A stretch of DNA of 64,000 bases, taken from assembly GCF_002278135.3 (NCBI RefSeq), contig NZ_CP029425.2, forward strand, positions 8,346,001 to 8,410,000. Reading direction: 5' to 3'. The DNA is from Bradyrhizobium ottawaense (GTDB lineage: Bacteria > Pseudomonadota > Alphaproteobacteria > Rhizobiales > Xanthobacteraceae). Shown here piece after piece: positions 40,718-50,269 of this stretch (positions are counted from its first letter, which is position 1; each line of letters starts with the position of its first letter). A model generated the notes under the pieces. The model had not been told where the DNA came from, ran no database searches, and saw only the letters and a list, made by a program, of their open reading frames with translations. Made by a program: the position numbers and the translations under genes.

Positions 40718-42469
40718 ATGGCGATCCGCCGCCGCGATTTCCTGAAGGGCGCAGGCCTTGCCGCTGCATCGCTCAGTCTGCCGCGGCTTGCGCGGGGCAC
40801 TGAGTCCGCGAGCATTTACGACCTCGAGCGCTTCGGCAACGCGCGCATCCTGCACATCACCGACACGCATGCGCAGCTCAACCCGGTTTATTTCCGCGAG
40901 CCCAGCATCAATATCGGCGTCGGTGAGATGGCCGGGCGGCCGCCGCATCTGGTCGGCCGCGCCTTCCTCGATCGTTTCGGCATCCGTCCCGACAGCGCCG
41001 ATGCCTATGCCTTCACCTGTGTCGAGTTCGAGAAGTCTGCAGGCCGCTTCGGCAAGCTCGGCGGCTTTGCCCATCTGAAGACGCTGGTCGACCGCTTGCG
41101 CGGCGATGTCGGCGAGAAGCGCTCGCTGCTGGTCGACGGCGGCGATCTCTGGCAGGGCACCGGGCTTGCCAACGTCATGCAGGGCCGCGACATGGTCGAG
41201 GTCGCCAATCTGCTCGGCATCGAAGCGATGACCGGGCATTGGGAATTCACCTATGGCGAGCAGACGCTGCGCGACAATCTCGAGCGCTTCAAGGGCGAGT
41301 TTCTGGCGCAGAACGTGTTCCTGACCGAGGAAGCCGCGTTCAACGACGCTCCCGCCTTCGACAAGGCCACGGGACGCGTGTTCAAGCCTTCGATGATCAA
41401 GGAGATCGGCGGTCACCGGGTCGCGATCGTCGGCCAGGCCTTCCCTTACGTGCCGATCGCGCACCCTAAGCGGTTCACGCCGGACTGGACCTTCGGCATC
41501 CGCGAGGAGGAGTTGCAGAAGCATGTCGATGCCTTGCGCGGCACCGACAAGGTCGATGCCGTCATCCTGCTGTCGCACAACGGCATGGACGTCGACCTCA
41601 AGCTCGCAAGCCGCGTCACCGGCATCGATGTCATTCTCGGCGGCCATACCCATGACGCCGTGCCGCAGCCCATCGCCGTGAAGAACGCCGGCGGCACCAC
41701 GCTCGTCACCAATGCCGGCTCCAACGGAAAATTCCTCGCCGTGCTCGATCTCGCGATCGACAAGGGCAAGGTCAGCGACATTCATTATCATCTGCTGCCG
41801 GTTTATTCCGAGCTGCTGAAGCCCGACCCCGGAATGGCCGAGCTGATTGGCCGGCTGCGCGCGCCGCATGTGACCGACTGGTCGGCAAAGATCGCAACGC
41901 CCGACCGCCTGCTCTATCGGCGCGGCAATTTCTCCGGGCCGGTCGACGAGCTGATCTGCACGGCGCTCCGCACCGAGCTCGATGCCGAGATCGCGCTGTC
42001 GCCGGGGTTCCGCTGGGGCGTCACCGCGCTGTCGGGCCAGGCCCTGACCATGGAGGATCTGCTCGCGGAAACTGCGATCACTTATCCCGAGACCTATGTC
42101 CAGGAGATGACGGGAGCCCAGATCAAGGACGTGCTGGAAGACGTCTGCGACAACCTCTTCAACGCCGATCCCTATTATCAGCAGGGCGGCGACATGGTGC
42201 GCGCCGGTGGACTCAGCTACACCTGCACGCCGACCGCCGCGATCGGCGGCCGCATCTCGGAAGTGAAACTCCATGGCGGCAAGGCGCTCAGCGCCAGCCA
42301 CCGCTACAAGGTCGCAGGCTGGGCTTCGGTCAACGGCCAGCAAGGCGCGCCGGTGTGGGACGTCGTCGGCAAATATCTGCGCTCGGGCCGGATGTTTCAG
42401 GAGCGGCTCGGCTCCGGCGTGACGCTGAGAGGCGTCGAGGACAATCCGGGTATTGCGGGACAGGGATGA
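40718..42469 (+). CDS. soxB: Thiosulfohydrolase SoxB
   Basis: The 583-residue dimanganese enzyme of the 5'-nucleotidase family releases sulfate from SoxY-bound thiosulfonate. It has a Tat signal (RRRDFLKGAG) and the metal and substrate motifs in order: ITDTHAQLNP, DGGDLWQGTG, GHWEFTYGE, LLSHNGMDVD and GGHTHD. The stop overlaps the DsrE-like gene start by 4 nt. Confidence 0.94.
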   Translation: MAIRRRDFLKGAGLAAASLSLPRLARGTESASIYDLERFGNARILHITDTHAQLNPVYFREPSINIGVGEMAGRPPHLVGRAFLDRFGIRPDSADAYAFTCVEFEKSAGRFGKLGGFAHLKTLVDRLRGDVGEKRSLLVDGGDLWQGTGLANVMQGRDMVEVANLLGIEAMTGHWEFTYGEQTLRDNLERFKGEFLAQNVFLTEEAAFNDAPAFDKATGRVFKPSMIKEIGGHRVAIVGQAFPYVPIAHPKRFTPDWTFGIREEELQKHVDALRGTDKVDAVILLSHNGMDVDLKLASRVTGIDVILGGHTHDAVPQPIAVKNAGGTTLVTNAGSNGKFLAVLDLAIDKGKVSDIHYHLLPVYSELLKPDPGMAELIGRLRAPHVTDWSAKIATPDRLLYRRGNFSGPVDELICTALRTELDAEIALSPGFRWGVTALSGQALTMEDLLAETAITYPETYVQEMTGAQIKDVLEDVCDNLFNADPYYQQGGDMVRAGGLSYTCTPTAAIGGRISEVKLHGGKALSASHRYKVAGWASVNGQQGAPVWDVVGKYLRSGRMFQERLGSGVTLRGVEDNPGIAGQG

Positions 42470-42924
42470 AGCGGGCGCAGATCTTATTTGCGCTACTACT
42501 GGCGCTACTGGTCCGGGCCGCGATCCTGCCGGCCTCGGCGCAGCAGGTGCCGCTTCAGGACAAGCCGTTCGCAGAGCACAGGATCGTGCTGCAGCTTTCC
42601 GACGGTGATGCAAGGAAGCAGGCGCTGGTGCTCAGCGTCGCCAACAATCTCTTGAAGGCGTACGACCCCGACAAGATCGCGATCGAGGTCGTCGCGTTCG
42701 GCCCCGGCGTCGATCTCCTGCTGTCCGGCAGCGAGCGTCGCAAGCAGGTCGAGAGCCTGATCGCGCAGGGCGTGCGCTTCGACATCTGTCTCAACACGGT
42801 GGATACGATCGAGCGCGAGACGGGCAAGCGGCCGGAATTCATTCCCGCGGCAACACCGGTGCAGGTCGGGGTCGGGCAGATCCTGTTCCTGGCGGAGAAT
42901 GGGTATACGGTGGTGAGGCCGTAG
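42466..42924 (+). CDS. Periplasmic DsrE-like protein coupled to soxB
   Basis: The 152-residue protein has a signal peptide (ends ASAQQ) and a DsrE/TusD-like fold with one cysteine, in RFDICLNT, at the usual sulfur-binding position. DsrE-family proteins carry persulfide sulfur. Translation is coupled to soxB by an ATGA overlap, so a role in the Sox cycle, such as accepting or storing sulfane sulfur in the periplasm, is likely but unproven. Repeat C3 follows. Confidence 0.8.
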   Translation: MKRAQILFALLLALLVRAAILPASAQQVPLQDKPFAEHRIVLQLSDGDARKQALVLSVANNLLKAYDPDKIAIEVVAFGPGVDLLLSGSERRKQVESLIAQGVRFDICLNTVDTIERETGKRPEFIPAATPVQVGVGQILFLAENGYTVVRP

Positions 42925-42947
42925 CGTCTTCCGCAACACCCTCCCTC

Positions 42948-43071
42948 GTCGTCCCGGCGAAGGCCGGGACCCATACCGCGTGATCTATCGGTAGGGGCTG
43001 GTAGGAGTACCGAACGACTGATCTGCCCTAAACTGCTCCCTGTTATGGGTCCCGGCCTTCGCCGGGACGAC
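42948..43071. repeat. Dispersed repeat family C, copy 3
   Basis: GTCGTCCCGGCGAAGGCCGG opens and GGCCTTCGCCGGGACGAC closes; inner arms GGGACCCATACC and GTTATGGGTCCC. It follows the last Sox-unit gene and may terminate it. Confidence 0.8.
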
Positions 43072-43185
43072 AGCGAGTTATGCAAAATAATATTCCATAT
43101 TTCCCTCCCAACACAGTGACTTGCTTCTCTTTTCGACCCGTGGCGTAGTAGAATTTGCAATCAGTTCCACGCCGGGTCTCTTGCC

Positions 43186-44223
43186 ATGATCTTCCGCCAG
43201 CTCTTCGACAGCGTTTCGGGCACCTACAGCTACGTCCTTGCCAGCCGCCCCGGCGGCGAGGCGCTGATCCTCGATCCCGTGCTGGAGAAGGTCGATCGCT
43301 ACTGCCAATTGCTGCGCGAGCTCGACCTCAAGCTGGTCAAGGCGGTCGACACCCATCTGCATGCCGACCACGTCACCGGCCTCGGCGAGCTGCGCGACCG
43401 CACCCATTGCATGACCGTGATGGGCGACCAGACCAAGGCCGACGTTGTGGCGATGCGGGTCGCCGACGGCGACAAGGTGACGATCGAGGGCCTGTCGCTC
43501 GACGTGATGTACACGCCCGGCCACACCGACGATTCCTATTCCTACCTGATGGGCGACCGCGTCTTCACCGGCGACACGCTGCTGATCCGCGGCACCGGCC
43601 GCACCGATTTCCAGAACGGCTCCTCGCGCGCGCAGTACGATTCGATCTTCAACCGGCTGCTCAAGCTGCCGGACGAGACGATGGTGTTTCCGGCGCACGA
43701 CTACAAGGGCGACACCGTCTCCACCATCGGCGAGGAGAAGCGCTACAACCCGCGGCTCCAGGTGCGCTCGGTCGACGAATATATCGAGCTGATGGCCAAC
43801 CTGAAGCTGCCCAATCCGAAGATGATGGACGTGGCGGTGCCCGCCAACATGCATGTCGGCCTGCATCAGGAGGAGCTGGAGAAGGAAGGCCGCGCGCTCA
43901 GCGCGGTCGAGGCGATCCGCATTCTCGGCCGGCCCGACATGCTGCTGGTCGATCTGCGCGAGACCAACGAGCGGATGAAGCACGGCATGCTCGAAGGCGC
44001 GCTGCATACGCCCTATCCGTCCGTCGAGGAGAGCCTCAAGCCCGGCGGCATGCTGCGCGAGGTCGCCGCCGCCACCGGCCGCCGCATCGTGTTCTTCTGC
44101 GCCTTCGGCGAGCGCTCGGCGATGGCGGTGGCCGCCGCCAAGGCGGCCGGCCTTTCCAACACCGCCCATATCGCCGGCGGCGTGGATGCCTGGAAGAAGG
44201 CGGGCGGGCCGCTCGTGCACTGA
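43186..44223 (+). CDS. Persulfide dioxygenase-rhodanese fusion (ETHE1-like)
   Basis: The 345-residue protein joins a metallo-beta-lactamase-fold persulfide dioxygenase (about 1-235) to a rhodanese domain (about 245-345). Motif THLHADH (His57, His59, Asp61, His62) is present, with iron-binding His in TPGHTDD and Asp in GDTLLIRGTGRTDF. The rhodanese loop CAFGERSA has the active Cys305. The fusion would oxidise glutathione persulfide to sulfite and exchange sulfane sulfur with thiosulfate. Its place behind the Sox unit suggests cytoplasmic sulfane-sulfur clearance. Confidence 0.88.
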   Translation: MIFRQLFDSVSGTYSYVLASRPGGEALILDPVLEKVDRYCQLLRELDLKLVKAVDTHLHADHVTGLGELRDRTHCMTVMGDQTKADVVAMRVADGDKVTIEGLSLDVMYTPGHTDDSYSYLMGDRVFTGDTLLIRGTGRTDFQNGSSRAQYDSIFNRLLKLPDETMVFPAHDYKGDTVSTIGEEKRYNPRLQVRSVDEYIELMANLKLPNPKMMDVAVPANMHVGLHQEELEKEGRALSAVEAIRILGRPDMLLVDLRETNERMKHGMLEGALHTPYPSVEESLKPGGMLREVAAATGRRIVFFCAFGERSAMAVAAAKAAGLSNTAHIAGGVDAWKKAGGPLVH

Positions 44224-44303
44224 CGGCCCTGCTTGCGATAGGTCAGAAACTACACATATGTTCCGGATAGGATCGGATGCAGCATCACCATCCGGGAACA
44301 GCC

Positions 44304-44471
44304 ATGGCCAAGATCGGCAAGCCAAGCGAGCCGCCCAAAATCGCTGACAAAAAGCGGGCGGAAGACAAGGTGAAGATACCCCCGCCTCCGCTCGATGACG
44401 ATGACTACGAGGACGGCGACATCGCGACGCCCAAGCGTGACCGCTACGGTCCGGATGACGAGTCGTTTTGA
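44304..44471 (+). CDS. Small acidic proline-rich hypothetical protein
   Basis: The 55-residue product MAKIGKPSEPPKIADKKRAE... ends in a run of Pro then Asp/Tyr/Glu and is likely disordered. Start ATG 44304 is preferred to 44277, which has no ribosome site. No known domain. It could be real or chance; its charged composition and codon use resemble real short proteins of this group. Confidence 0.45.
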   Translation: MAKIGKPSEPPKIADKKRAEDKVKIPPPPLDDDDYEDGDIATPKRDRYGPDDESF

Positions 44472-44510
44472 GGGGGGCTATGATCCGACGCTAGCGCCCC
44501 ACTCTCCGCC

Positions 44511-44636
44511 GTCGTCCCTGCGAACGCAGGGACCCATAACCCCAGGGAGAAGTTGGCGGGGGATCGCCGTCCGGTACTGCGACCTGTTACAATCGAGATA
44601 TCACGCGGTATGGGTCCCTGCGTTCGCAGGGACGAC
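44511..44636. repeat. Dispersed repeat family C, copy 4
   Basis: GTCGTCCCTGCGAACGCAGG opens and CTGCGTTCGCAGGGACGAC closes; inner GGGACCCATAACC and GGTATGGGTCCC. The arms carry matching CGAACG changes on both sides relative to other copies, a sign that pairing is maintained. Confidence 0.8.
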
Positions 44637-44765
44637 GACGTGGAGGCGCCCCAACGCCCCTCACTTCCCCCACCCGCACTACCTGCCATGCGCCTGCGTT
44701 CATGGACAAATAACCGCTCTCCCCGATAGTTTGCGCGCCTTCCAGGGAGTGAAACCGGAATTGCA

Positions 44766-45974
44766 ATGGTCGACGTTCTCGCCGCACCGCAGCAAGGCAA
44801 GGCGGACAGCGCGCTACGCACGCTGACCGGAATCTCGATTGCGCATTGGGTCAGCCATTTCCACCTGCTGGTCCTGCCGATGCTGTTCCCGTTCCTCAAG
44901 GCTCAGCTCGGCGTCGGCTATATCGAGCTCGGCTTCGCGCTCACCGTGTTCGCGGTGGTGTCCGGATTGACGCAGGCGCCGACCGGCTATCTCGTCGACC
45001 ATTTTGGCGCGCGACGAATTCTGCTGGCCGGCCTCACGCTCGGCGGCTTCGCGCTGATCCTGCTCGGTCTGCACCTCAGCTACGCCTCGCTGATCGCCTG
45101 CGCCGTGCTGCTGGGTCTCGCCAATAGCGTCTATCACCCCGCCGACTACGCGATCCTGGCCGAGCACATGGACGAGGCACGGATGGGCCGCGCCTTTTCG
45201 ATCCACACCTTTGCCGGGTTTCTTGGCGGCGCGGTGGCGCCGGCAATCGTGGCTGCACTCGTCACCCTGTCGGGCGGCGTCGGCGCGCTGATCGCCTCGG
45301 GTGCGATCGGCATTGCGGTGGCGTTGCTGCTGCTCGTCATGAACATTCCCGACGCCGGCGCCAGCAAGAAGAAGCCAGGCGCGGAGAACGCGCCGAAGCA
45401 GGCTGTCATCACGCCGGCGCTGATCGTGCTGACCGCGCTGTTCATGCTGCTCAGCCTGTCGGTCGCCGGTATCAACAATTTCGGCGTCGTCGCGCTGATG
45501 AGCGGCTATGGCACGTCCTACTCGGCCGCCAACGTCATGCTGACGGCATTCCTCGGCGCCAGCGCCGCCGGCGTGCTGGCCGGCGGTTTCCTTGCCGATC
45601 ACACCGAACGCCATGGCTATGTCGCAGCGGCCTGCTTCGCCGTGAACGCGGCAATCGTGCTGCTGATCGCGCTCGTGACGCTGCCCGGCTGGGCGCTGAC
45701 TGCCGCGATGACGGCGGCGGGCTTTCTGTCCGGCGTGATCGCCCCCTCGCGCGACATGCTGGTGCGCAATGCGGCTCCTCCCGGCGCTGCGGGGCGCGCC
45801 TTCGGCATCGTCTCCACCGGCTTCAATCTCGGCGGCATCATCAGCCCGCTGCTGTTCGGCTGGATCATGGACCAGAGTGCGCCACACTGGGTGTTCGGCG
45901 CGTCGGTGGTGTTCATGGTGGCGACGGTGGCGCTGTCCCCGTTCACGGAGCGGAAGCGACAAGCCGGTTCTTGA
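44766..45974 (+). CDS. MFS transporter
   Basis: The 402-residue carrier has about 12 helices, beginning GISIAHWVSHFHLLVLPMLF. The loop LVDHFGARRILLAGLTLGGF is the MFS motif A region. It resembles fosmidomycin-resistance-like and similar drug or metabolite exporters; cargo unknown. It stands alone between two family-C repeats. Confidence 0.85.
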   Translation: MVDVLAAPQQGKADSALRTLTGISIAHWVSHFHLLVLPMLFPFLKAQLGVGYIELGFALTVFAVVSGLTQAPTGYLVDHFGARRILLAGLTLGGFALILLGLHLSYASLIACAVLLGLANSVYHPADYAILAEHMDEARMGRAFSIHTFAGFLGGAVAPAIVAALVTLSGGVGALIASGAIGIAVALLLLVMNIPDAGASKKKPGAENAPKQAVITPALIVLTALFMLLSLSVAGINNFGVVALMSGYGTSYSAANVMLTAFLGASAAGVLAGGFLADHTERHGYVAAACFAVNAAIVLLIALVTLPGWALTAAMTAAGFLSGVIAPSRDMLVRNAAPPGAAGRAFGIVSTGFNLGGIISPLLFGWIMDQSAPHWVFGASVVFMVATVALSPFTERKRQAGS

Positions 45975-46004
45975 GGAGCGAGAGCGGCTGCCACAAATTC
46001 AATC

Positions 46005-46157
46005 GTCGTCCCCGCCTAGTGCGCAATTGCGCACGGGGGGCGGGGACCCATAACCCCAGGGAGCGGTTGTGGAGCGAAGCTGCCAACTACGAGTCTTCGC
46101 CAAACTCCTCCCTGTGGCTATGGGTCCCGGATCTGCGCTGCGCTTGTCCGGGACGAC
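46005..46157. repeat. Dispersed repeat family C, copy 5, with nested palindrome
   Basis: GTCGTCCCCGCC opens and CTTGTCCGGGACGAC closes. The left arm is interrupted by GTGCGCAATTGCGCAC (46019-46034), the same core palindrome as in A3 and at 31505-31532. It lies upstream of the amidohydrolase gene. Confidence 0.8.
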
Positions 46158-46195
46158 GAAAGAAGACTTAGAAAAACAAAAACAGGAAGAAACAC

Positions 46196-47911
46196 ATGAG
46201 CACCCCTGATCTCGTCATCCGCGGCGGCACCGTTGCGGATGGAAACGGCGGCGAACTGTTCGAGGCCGACGTCGCCATCACCGGCGGCAGGATCAGCGAG
46301 GTCGGCAAGGTCTCTGGCAAAGGCGCCGAGGAAATCGACGCACGCGGAAAGCTGGTGACGCCGGGTTTCGTCGACGTGCACACCCATTACGACGGCCAGG
46401 TCACCTGGAGCCAGGACATCACGCCGTCGTCGCAGAACGGCGTCACCACGGCGATCATGGGCAATTGCGGCGTCGGCTTCGCGCCGTGCAAGCCCGCCGA
46501 CCACACCCGCCTGATCCAGCTGATGGAAGGCGTCGAGGACATTCCCGAGCCCGTCCTGAGCGCCGGCATTCCCTGGGCCTGGGAGAGCTTTCCGGACTAC
46601 ATGAACTGGCTCTCCAAGCGCGATTTCGACATCGATGTCGGTGCGCAGCTGCCGCATGCGGCGCTACGGGTCTATGTCATGGGCGAGCGCGGCGCACGCC
46701 GCGACCCCTCGACCACCGAAGACAATGCCGCAATGGCCAAGCTCGCGGGCGAGGCGGTTCGCTCCGGCGCGCTCGGCTTCTCGACCTCGCGCACGCTCAA
46801 CCACCGCACCTCCACCGGCGACTTCACGCCGACGCTAAAGGCCGGCGAAGACGAGCTCACCGCGATCGCCGGGGCGATGCACAGCCAGGGCCGCAGCGTG
46901 CTGCAATTCGTGCTCGATCTCTCCACCATCCACGAAGACTTGCCGATGATGTTGCGGGTCGCCGACACGACGAAGTGTCCGATCTCGTTCTCGATCACGC
47001 AGAACGACAGATCGCCAAACCGCTGGCGCCAGACGCTGGACGAGATCAATGCGGCGGCGAAGCGCGGCCTCTCCATCACCGCGCAGATCGCGGCGCGCCC
47101 GGTCGGCCTGCTGCTCGGGCTCGAGCTGTCGCGCAATCCGTTCCAGACCCATCCTAGCTACAAGGCGATCGCGCATCTTCCCTTGAAGGAGCGGCTGGCG
47201 CGGCTGCACCAGGCCGACGTGCGCAAGGCAATCCTGAGCGAGACGGCAACCGCCACCGACGATCCGCTGTTCTTCCGGCCCAACTACGACAAGATGTTTT
47301 TGCTCGGCGATCCCCCCGATTACGAGCAGCCGCCGGAGAACGCGCTGGGGCCGCAGGCGCGCAAGCAGGGCCGTCAGCCGGAAGAGCTCGCCTATGACGC
47401 GATGCTGTCGGACCAGGGCCGCGGCATGCTCTACGTGCCGTTCCTGAACTATGCCGACGGCAATCTCGATGCGACGCGCGAGATGCTGATCGACCCGCAA
47501 TCGGTGCCGGGCCTGTCCGACGGCGGCGCGCATTGCGGCATCATCTGCGATGCCAGCTTCCCGACCTATCTGCTGACGCATTGGACACGCGACCGCACGC
47601 GCGGCGAGAAGCTGTCGATCCCGTTCGTGGTCGCAGCGCAGTCGCGCAAGACCGCACTCTCGGTCGGCCTCACCGATCGCGGCCTGATTGCGCCCGGCTA
47701 CAAGGCCGACGTCAACGTGATCGACTATGACCGTCTGCACCTGCATCCGCCGAAGGTGCATTACGATCTGCCGGTCGGCGGGCGGCGGCTGTTGCAGGAC
47801 GTCGACGGCTACGAGGCGACGATCGTCTCAGGCGTGGTGACGCGGCGGCATGGCGAGGCCACGGGCCGCCGGCCGGGGAAGCTGATCCGCGGGGCGCAGG
47901 GGGTGAATTAG
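46196..47911 (+). CDS. N-acyl-D-amino-acid deacylase-like amidohydrolase
   Basis: This 571-residue metal-dependent hydrolase of the D-aminoacylase group has PGFVDVHTHYDGQVTWS with the His-x-His metal pair (about 62-66), NCGVGFAPC near 90-97 with the characteristic Cys, and SDGGAHCGIICDAS near 440. It lacks a signal. Possible substrates are N-acyl-D-amino acids or other N-acyl amides. It stands alone between repeats C5 and C6. Confidence 0.85.
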   Translation: MSTPDLVIRGGTVADGNGGELFEADVAITGGRISEVGKVSGKGAEEIDARGKLVTPGFVDVHTHYDGQVTWSQDITPSSQNGVTTAIMGNCGVGFAPCKPADHTRLIQLMEGVEDIPEPVLSAGIPWAWESFPDYMNWLSKRDFDIDVGAQLPHAALRVYVMGERGARRDPSTTEDNAAMAKLAGEAVRSGALGFSTSRTLNHRTSTGDFTPTLKAGEDELTAIAGAMHSQGRSVLQFVLDLSTIHEDLPMMLRVADTTKCPISFSITQNDRSPNRWRQTLDEINAAAKRGLSITAQIAARPVGLLLGLELSRNPFQTHPSYKAIAHLPLKERLARLHQADVRKAILSETATATDDPLFFRPNYDKMFLLGDPPDYEQPPENALGPQARKQGRQPEELAYDAMLSDQGRGMLYVPFLNYADGNLDATREMLIDPQSVPGLSDGGAHCGIICDASFPTYLLTHWTRDRTRGEKLSIPFVVAAQSRKTALSVGLTDRGLIAPGYKADVNVIDYDRLHLHPPKVHYDLPVGGRRLLQDVDGYEATIVSGVVTRRHGEATGRRPGKLIRGAQGVN

Positions 47912-47956
47912 CAGCTGATGGTGAGTGAGGCGCGAAGTCCGCGCCTCATTCTCAGT

Positions 47957-48088
47957 GTCGTCCTTGCGAACGCAGGGACCCATAACCACAGGGAGCGGTT
48001 ATGGGGCTAAACTGTAACTCCGAGTCGTCGCCAAACCCCTCCCTGTGGTTATGGATCCCGGATCTGCGCTTCGCTTGTCCGGGACGAC
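47957..48088. repeat. Dispersed repeat family C, copy 6
   Basis: GTCGTCCTTGCGAACGCAGG opens and GCTTGTCCGGGACGAC closes; inner arms GACCCATAACCACAGGG and CCCTGTGGTTATGGATC. It lies between convergent genes. Confidence 0.8.
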
Positions 48089-48135
48089 AGTTGGGGTTGT
48101 GGCCGGCGGCCTCTATCTAACCCTCGCCCGCCCCC

Positions 48136-49470
48136 TTACGTGGGCGAGACCGCACCCTTCAACGATGCTGCCTGCGGCGCCGCACCGCGCGTCAGCCTGG
48201 CCTTTTCCGAGTTCGGCCACAGCAGCAGCAGGCCGAGCAGGCCGGAGCCGACCATGATCACGGCGTTGATGGTGAAGCCGGCCATGTAGCCATCGACCGT
48301 GCTGCCGGCGCGCTGGATCATCGCCCCCATCACGGCCGGCGCGATGATGCCGGCCAGCGTGTAGAGCGCACCATAGATCGCGAGGATCGCGCCGCGCTGC
48401 GACGTCGGCGTGAACTCGCCGAGCATCGGCGGGCAGACCACATAGATCGCCCCGCACAGGCCAGAGCCGACCACGAGCAGCGCGATCTGCAAGCCCGCGC
48501 CCTGAACATGCGGCATCACCGCCAGAATCAGCCCGCCGATCACCAGCGGCACCGAGCCGAGCACGCCGCGAGCCACGCGGGTGTTGTAGCCGCGCGCCAT
48601 CATCACCTGCGAGATCCACCCGGTGAGAATGACGATGGTGGCACCGAACACCCAGGGCAGGATCGAGATGAAGCCGGCCTGGCTCTGCGAGAAGCCGAGC
48701 CCCTTGACGATGAACGGCGTGAACCAGGTCAGGCCGAGCGAGAGTGCCCAATAGGCACCGAAGGTCGCCGCGACGCAGCCGATGAAGGTGCGAGAGGTGA
48801 GAAGCTGCAAGTAAGGGATCTTCTGCTCGGTCGCGGCCAGGACCTGCGTGTCCTCCAGCGGGCCTTCCTTGCCGAGCGCGAGCCAGGCACAAACCCAGAT
48901 CAGGCCGACCACGCCGAGCGCGCCGAAGGCATAGTGCCAGGAATGATTGACGATGACCCAGTTCAGCGCCGGCACCGCCAGGATCACGCCGAAGGCCGAG
49001 CCCTGCGACAGGATCGCGGTCGGCAGCGTGCGCTTCTCGTCGGGGAACCATTTGTAGATCGCGTGCGCGGCGACGGAGAAGGCCGGGCCCTCGCCGGCAC
49101 CCAGCACGATGCGGCAGATCAGCAGCGTAGTGAAGGAGACGGTGCCGACCATCGGAAACTGCGCCAGCGCCCAGATCACTGCGAGCACGAGCAGCACCCA
49201 GCGTGTCGGCACCTTGTTGACGATGAAGCCGACCACAATGGCGGCGATCGAGAACAGGAAGAAGAACGAGGAGCCGAGCAGGCCGAACTGCTCCGGGGTG
49301 AGCTTCAGATCGGTCATGATCGGCACGCCGGCGAGACCGACGACGATCTTGTCGGCGAAGTTCACGACCATGAAGAGGAAGAGGAGAAAGGTGACGGTCC
49401 AGGCGCCCTTCGGCGTTCCCTTGGTCCCGATCGTCTTGCTGGCTACCTCCGTCGTTCCCTCAGCGCTCAT
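48136..49470 (-). CDS. MFS transporter (anion:cation symporter-like)
   Basis: The 444-residue carrier has about 12 helices, with NFADKIVVGLAGVPIMTDLKL at helix 1, as in ACS-family carboxylate carriers. ATG 49470 has GGGGAG 5 nt upstream and is preferred to the open-frame start at 49569. Its cargo is probably a sugar acid or aromatic acid (inference). Confidence 0.83.
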   Translation of the reverse strand: MSAEGTTEVASKTIGTKGTPKGAWTVTFLLFLFMVVNFADKIVVGLAGVPIMTDLKLTPEQFGLLGSSFFFLFSIAAIVVGFIVNKVPTRWVLLVLAVIWALAQFPMVGTVSFTTLLICRIVLGAGEGPAFSVAAHAIYKWFPDEKRTLPTAILSQGSAFGVILAVPALNWVIVNHSWHYAFGALGVVGLIWVCAWLALGKEGPLEDTQVLAATEQKIPYLQLLTSRTFIGCVAATFGAYWALSLGLTWFTPFIVKGLGFSQSQAGFISILPWVFGATIVILTGWISQVMMARGYNTRVARGVLGSVPLVIGGLILAVMPHVQGAGLQIALLVVGSGLCGAIYVVCPPMLGEFTPTSQRGAILAIYGALYTLAGIIAPAVMGAMIQRAGSTVDGYMAGFTINAVIMVGSGLLGLLLLWPNSEKARLTRGAAPQAASLKGAVSPT

Positions 49471-49615
49471 GATTCTCCCCGTCGATGTCTTTTGGCACTT
49501 TTTTGATTTGGCTATCTTGGGAGCTAACAACGGCTTCGAGACCAACGCAACCCGGCATTTCCGCAGCAAGTGTGCTACGCAGCAATTCCGCTAATTCCGC
49601 CCGGCGCCATTCATC

Positions 49616-50269
49616 GTGTTGAGCATCCGAAATCTCTCCAAGACTTTCTCCTCGGCCGGCGAACCGGTCCATGTGCTGCGTGGCGTCGATCTCGACCTTA
49701 AGGAGGGTGAACGCGTCGCGCTGACCGGCGAGTCCGGCAGCGGCAAGAGCACATTGTTGCACCTGATCGCGGGACTCGATGCCGCCGATGGCGGCACGAT
49801 CCGGCTGCAAGACACCGAAGTCACCGCGCTGTCCGATGCAGGGCGCGCCAGCTTGCGGCGCGACCAGATCGGCCTGGTTTTTCAGCAATTCAACCTGATC
49901 CCGAGCCTGTCGGTCGGGGACAATCTGGTTTTCCAGGCGCGGATCGCCGACCGTCACGATGCAGCCTGGACCAAGGAGCTGGTCGAACGGCTCGGCCTCG
50001 GCCCTCTCCTGAAGCGCTATCCCGAGCAATTGTCCGGCGGCCAGCAGCAGCGGGTCGCGATCGGCCGGGCACTGGCGACAAAGCCCTCGCTGCTGTTGGC
50101 GGACGAGCCGACCGGCAATCTCGACGAGGCCACGGCCGAAAACGTGCTGGCGCTGACGCGCGACCTCGTCGCGCGCACCGGCTGCGGCTTCCTGATGGTG
50201 ACCCATAGCCTGCATCTGGCCGGCACGCTCGACCGCCACCTCACCCTGCATGCGGGGCGGATCGCATGA
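49616..50269 (+). CDS. LolD/MacB-type ABC ATPase
   Basis: The 217-residue ATPase starts at GTG. Walker A GESGSGKST (39-47), signature LSGGQQQRV and Walker B LLLADEPTG are all intact. The FtsX-type permease gene overlaps its end by 4 nt (ATGA). Together with the permease and the following lipocalin-like protein it resembles the attEFGH arrangement of Agrobacterium. Confidence 0.9.
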   Translation: MLSIRNLSKTFSSAGEPVHVLRGVDLDLKEGERVALTGESGSGKSTLLHLIAGLDAADGGTIRLQDTEVTALSDAGRASLRRDQIGLVFQQFNLIPSLSVGDNLVFQARIADRHDAAWTKELVERLGLGPLLKRYPEQLSGGQQQRVAIGRALATKPSLLLADEPTGNLDEATAENVLALTRDLVARTGCGFLMVTHSLHLAGTLDRHLTLHAGRIA

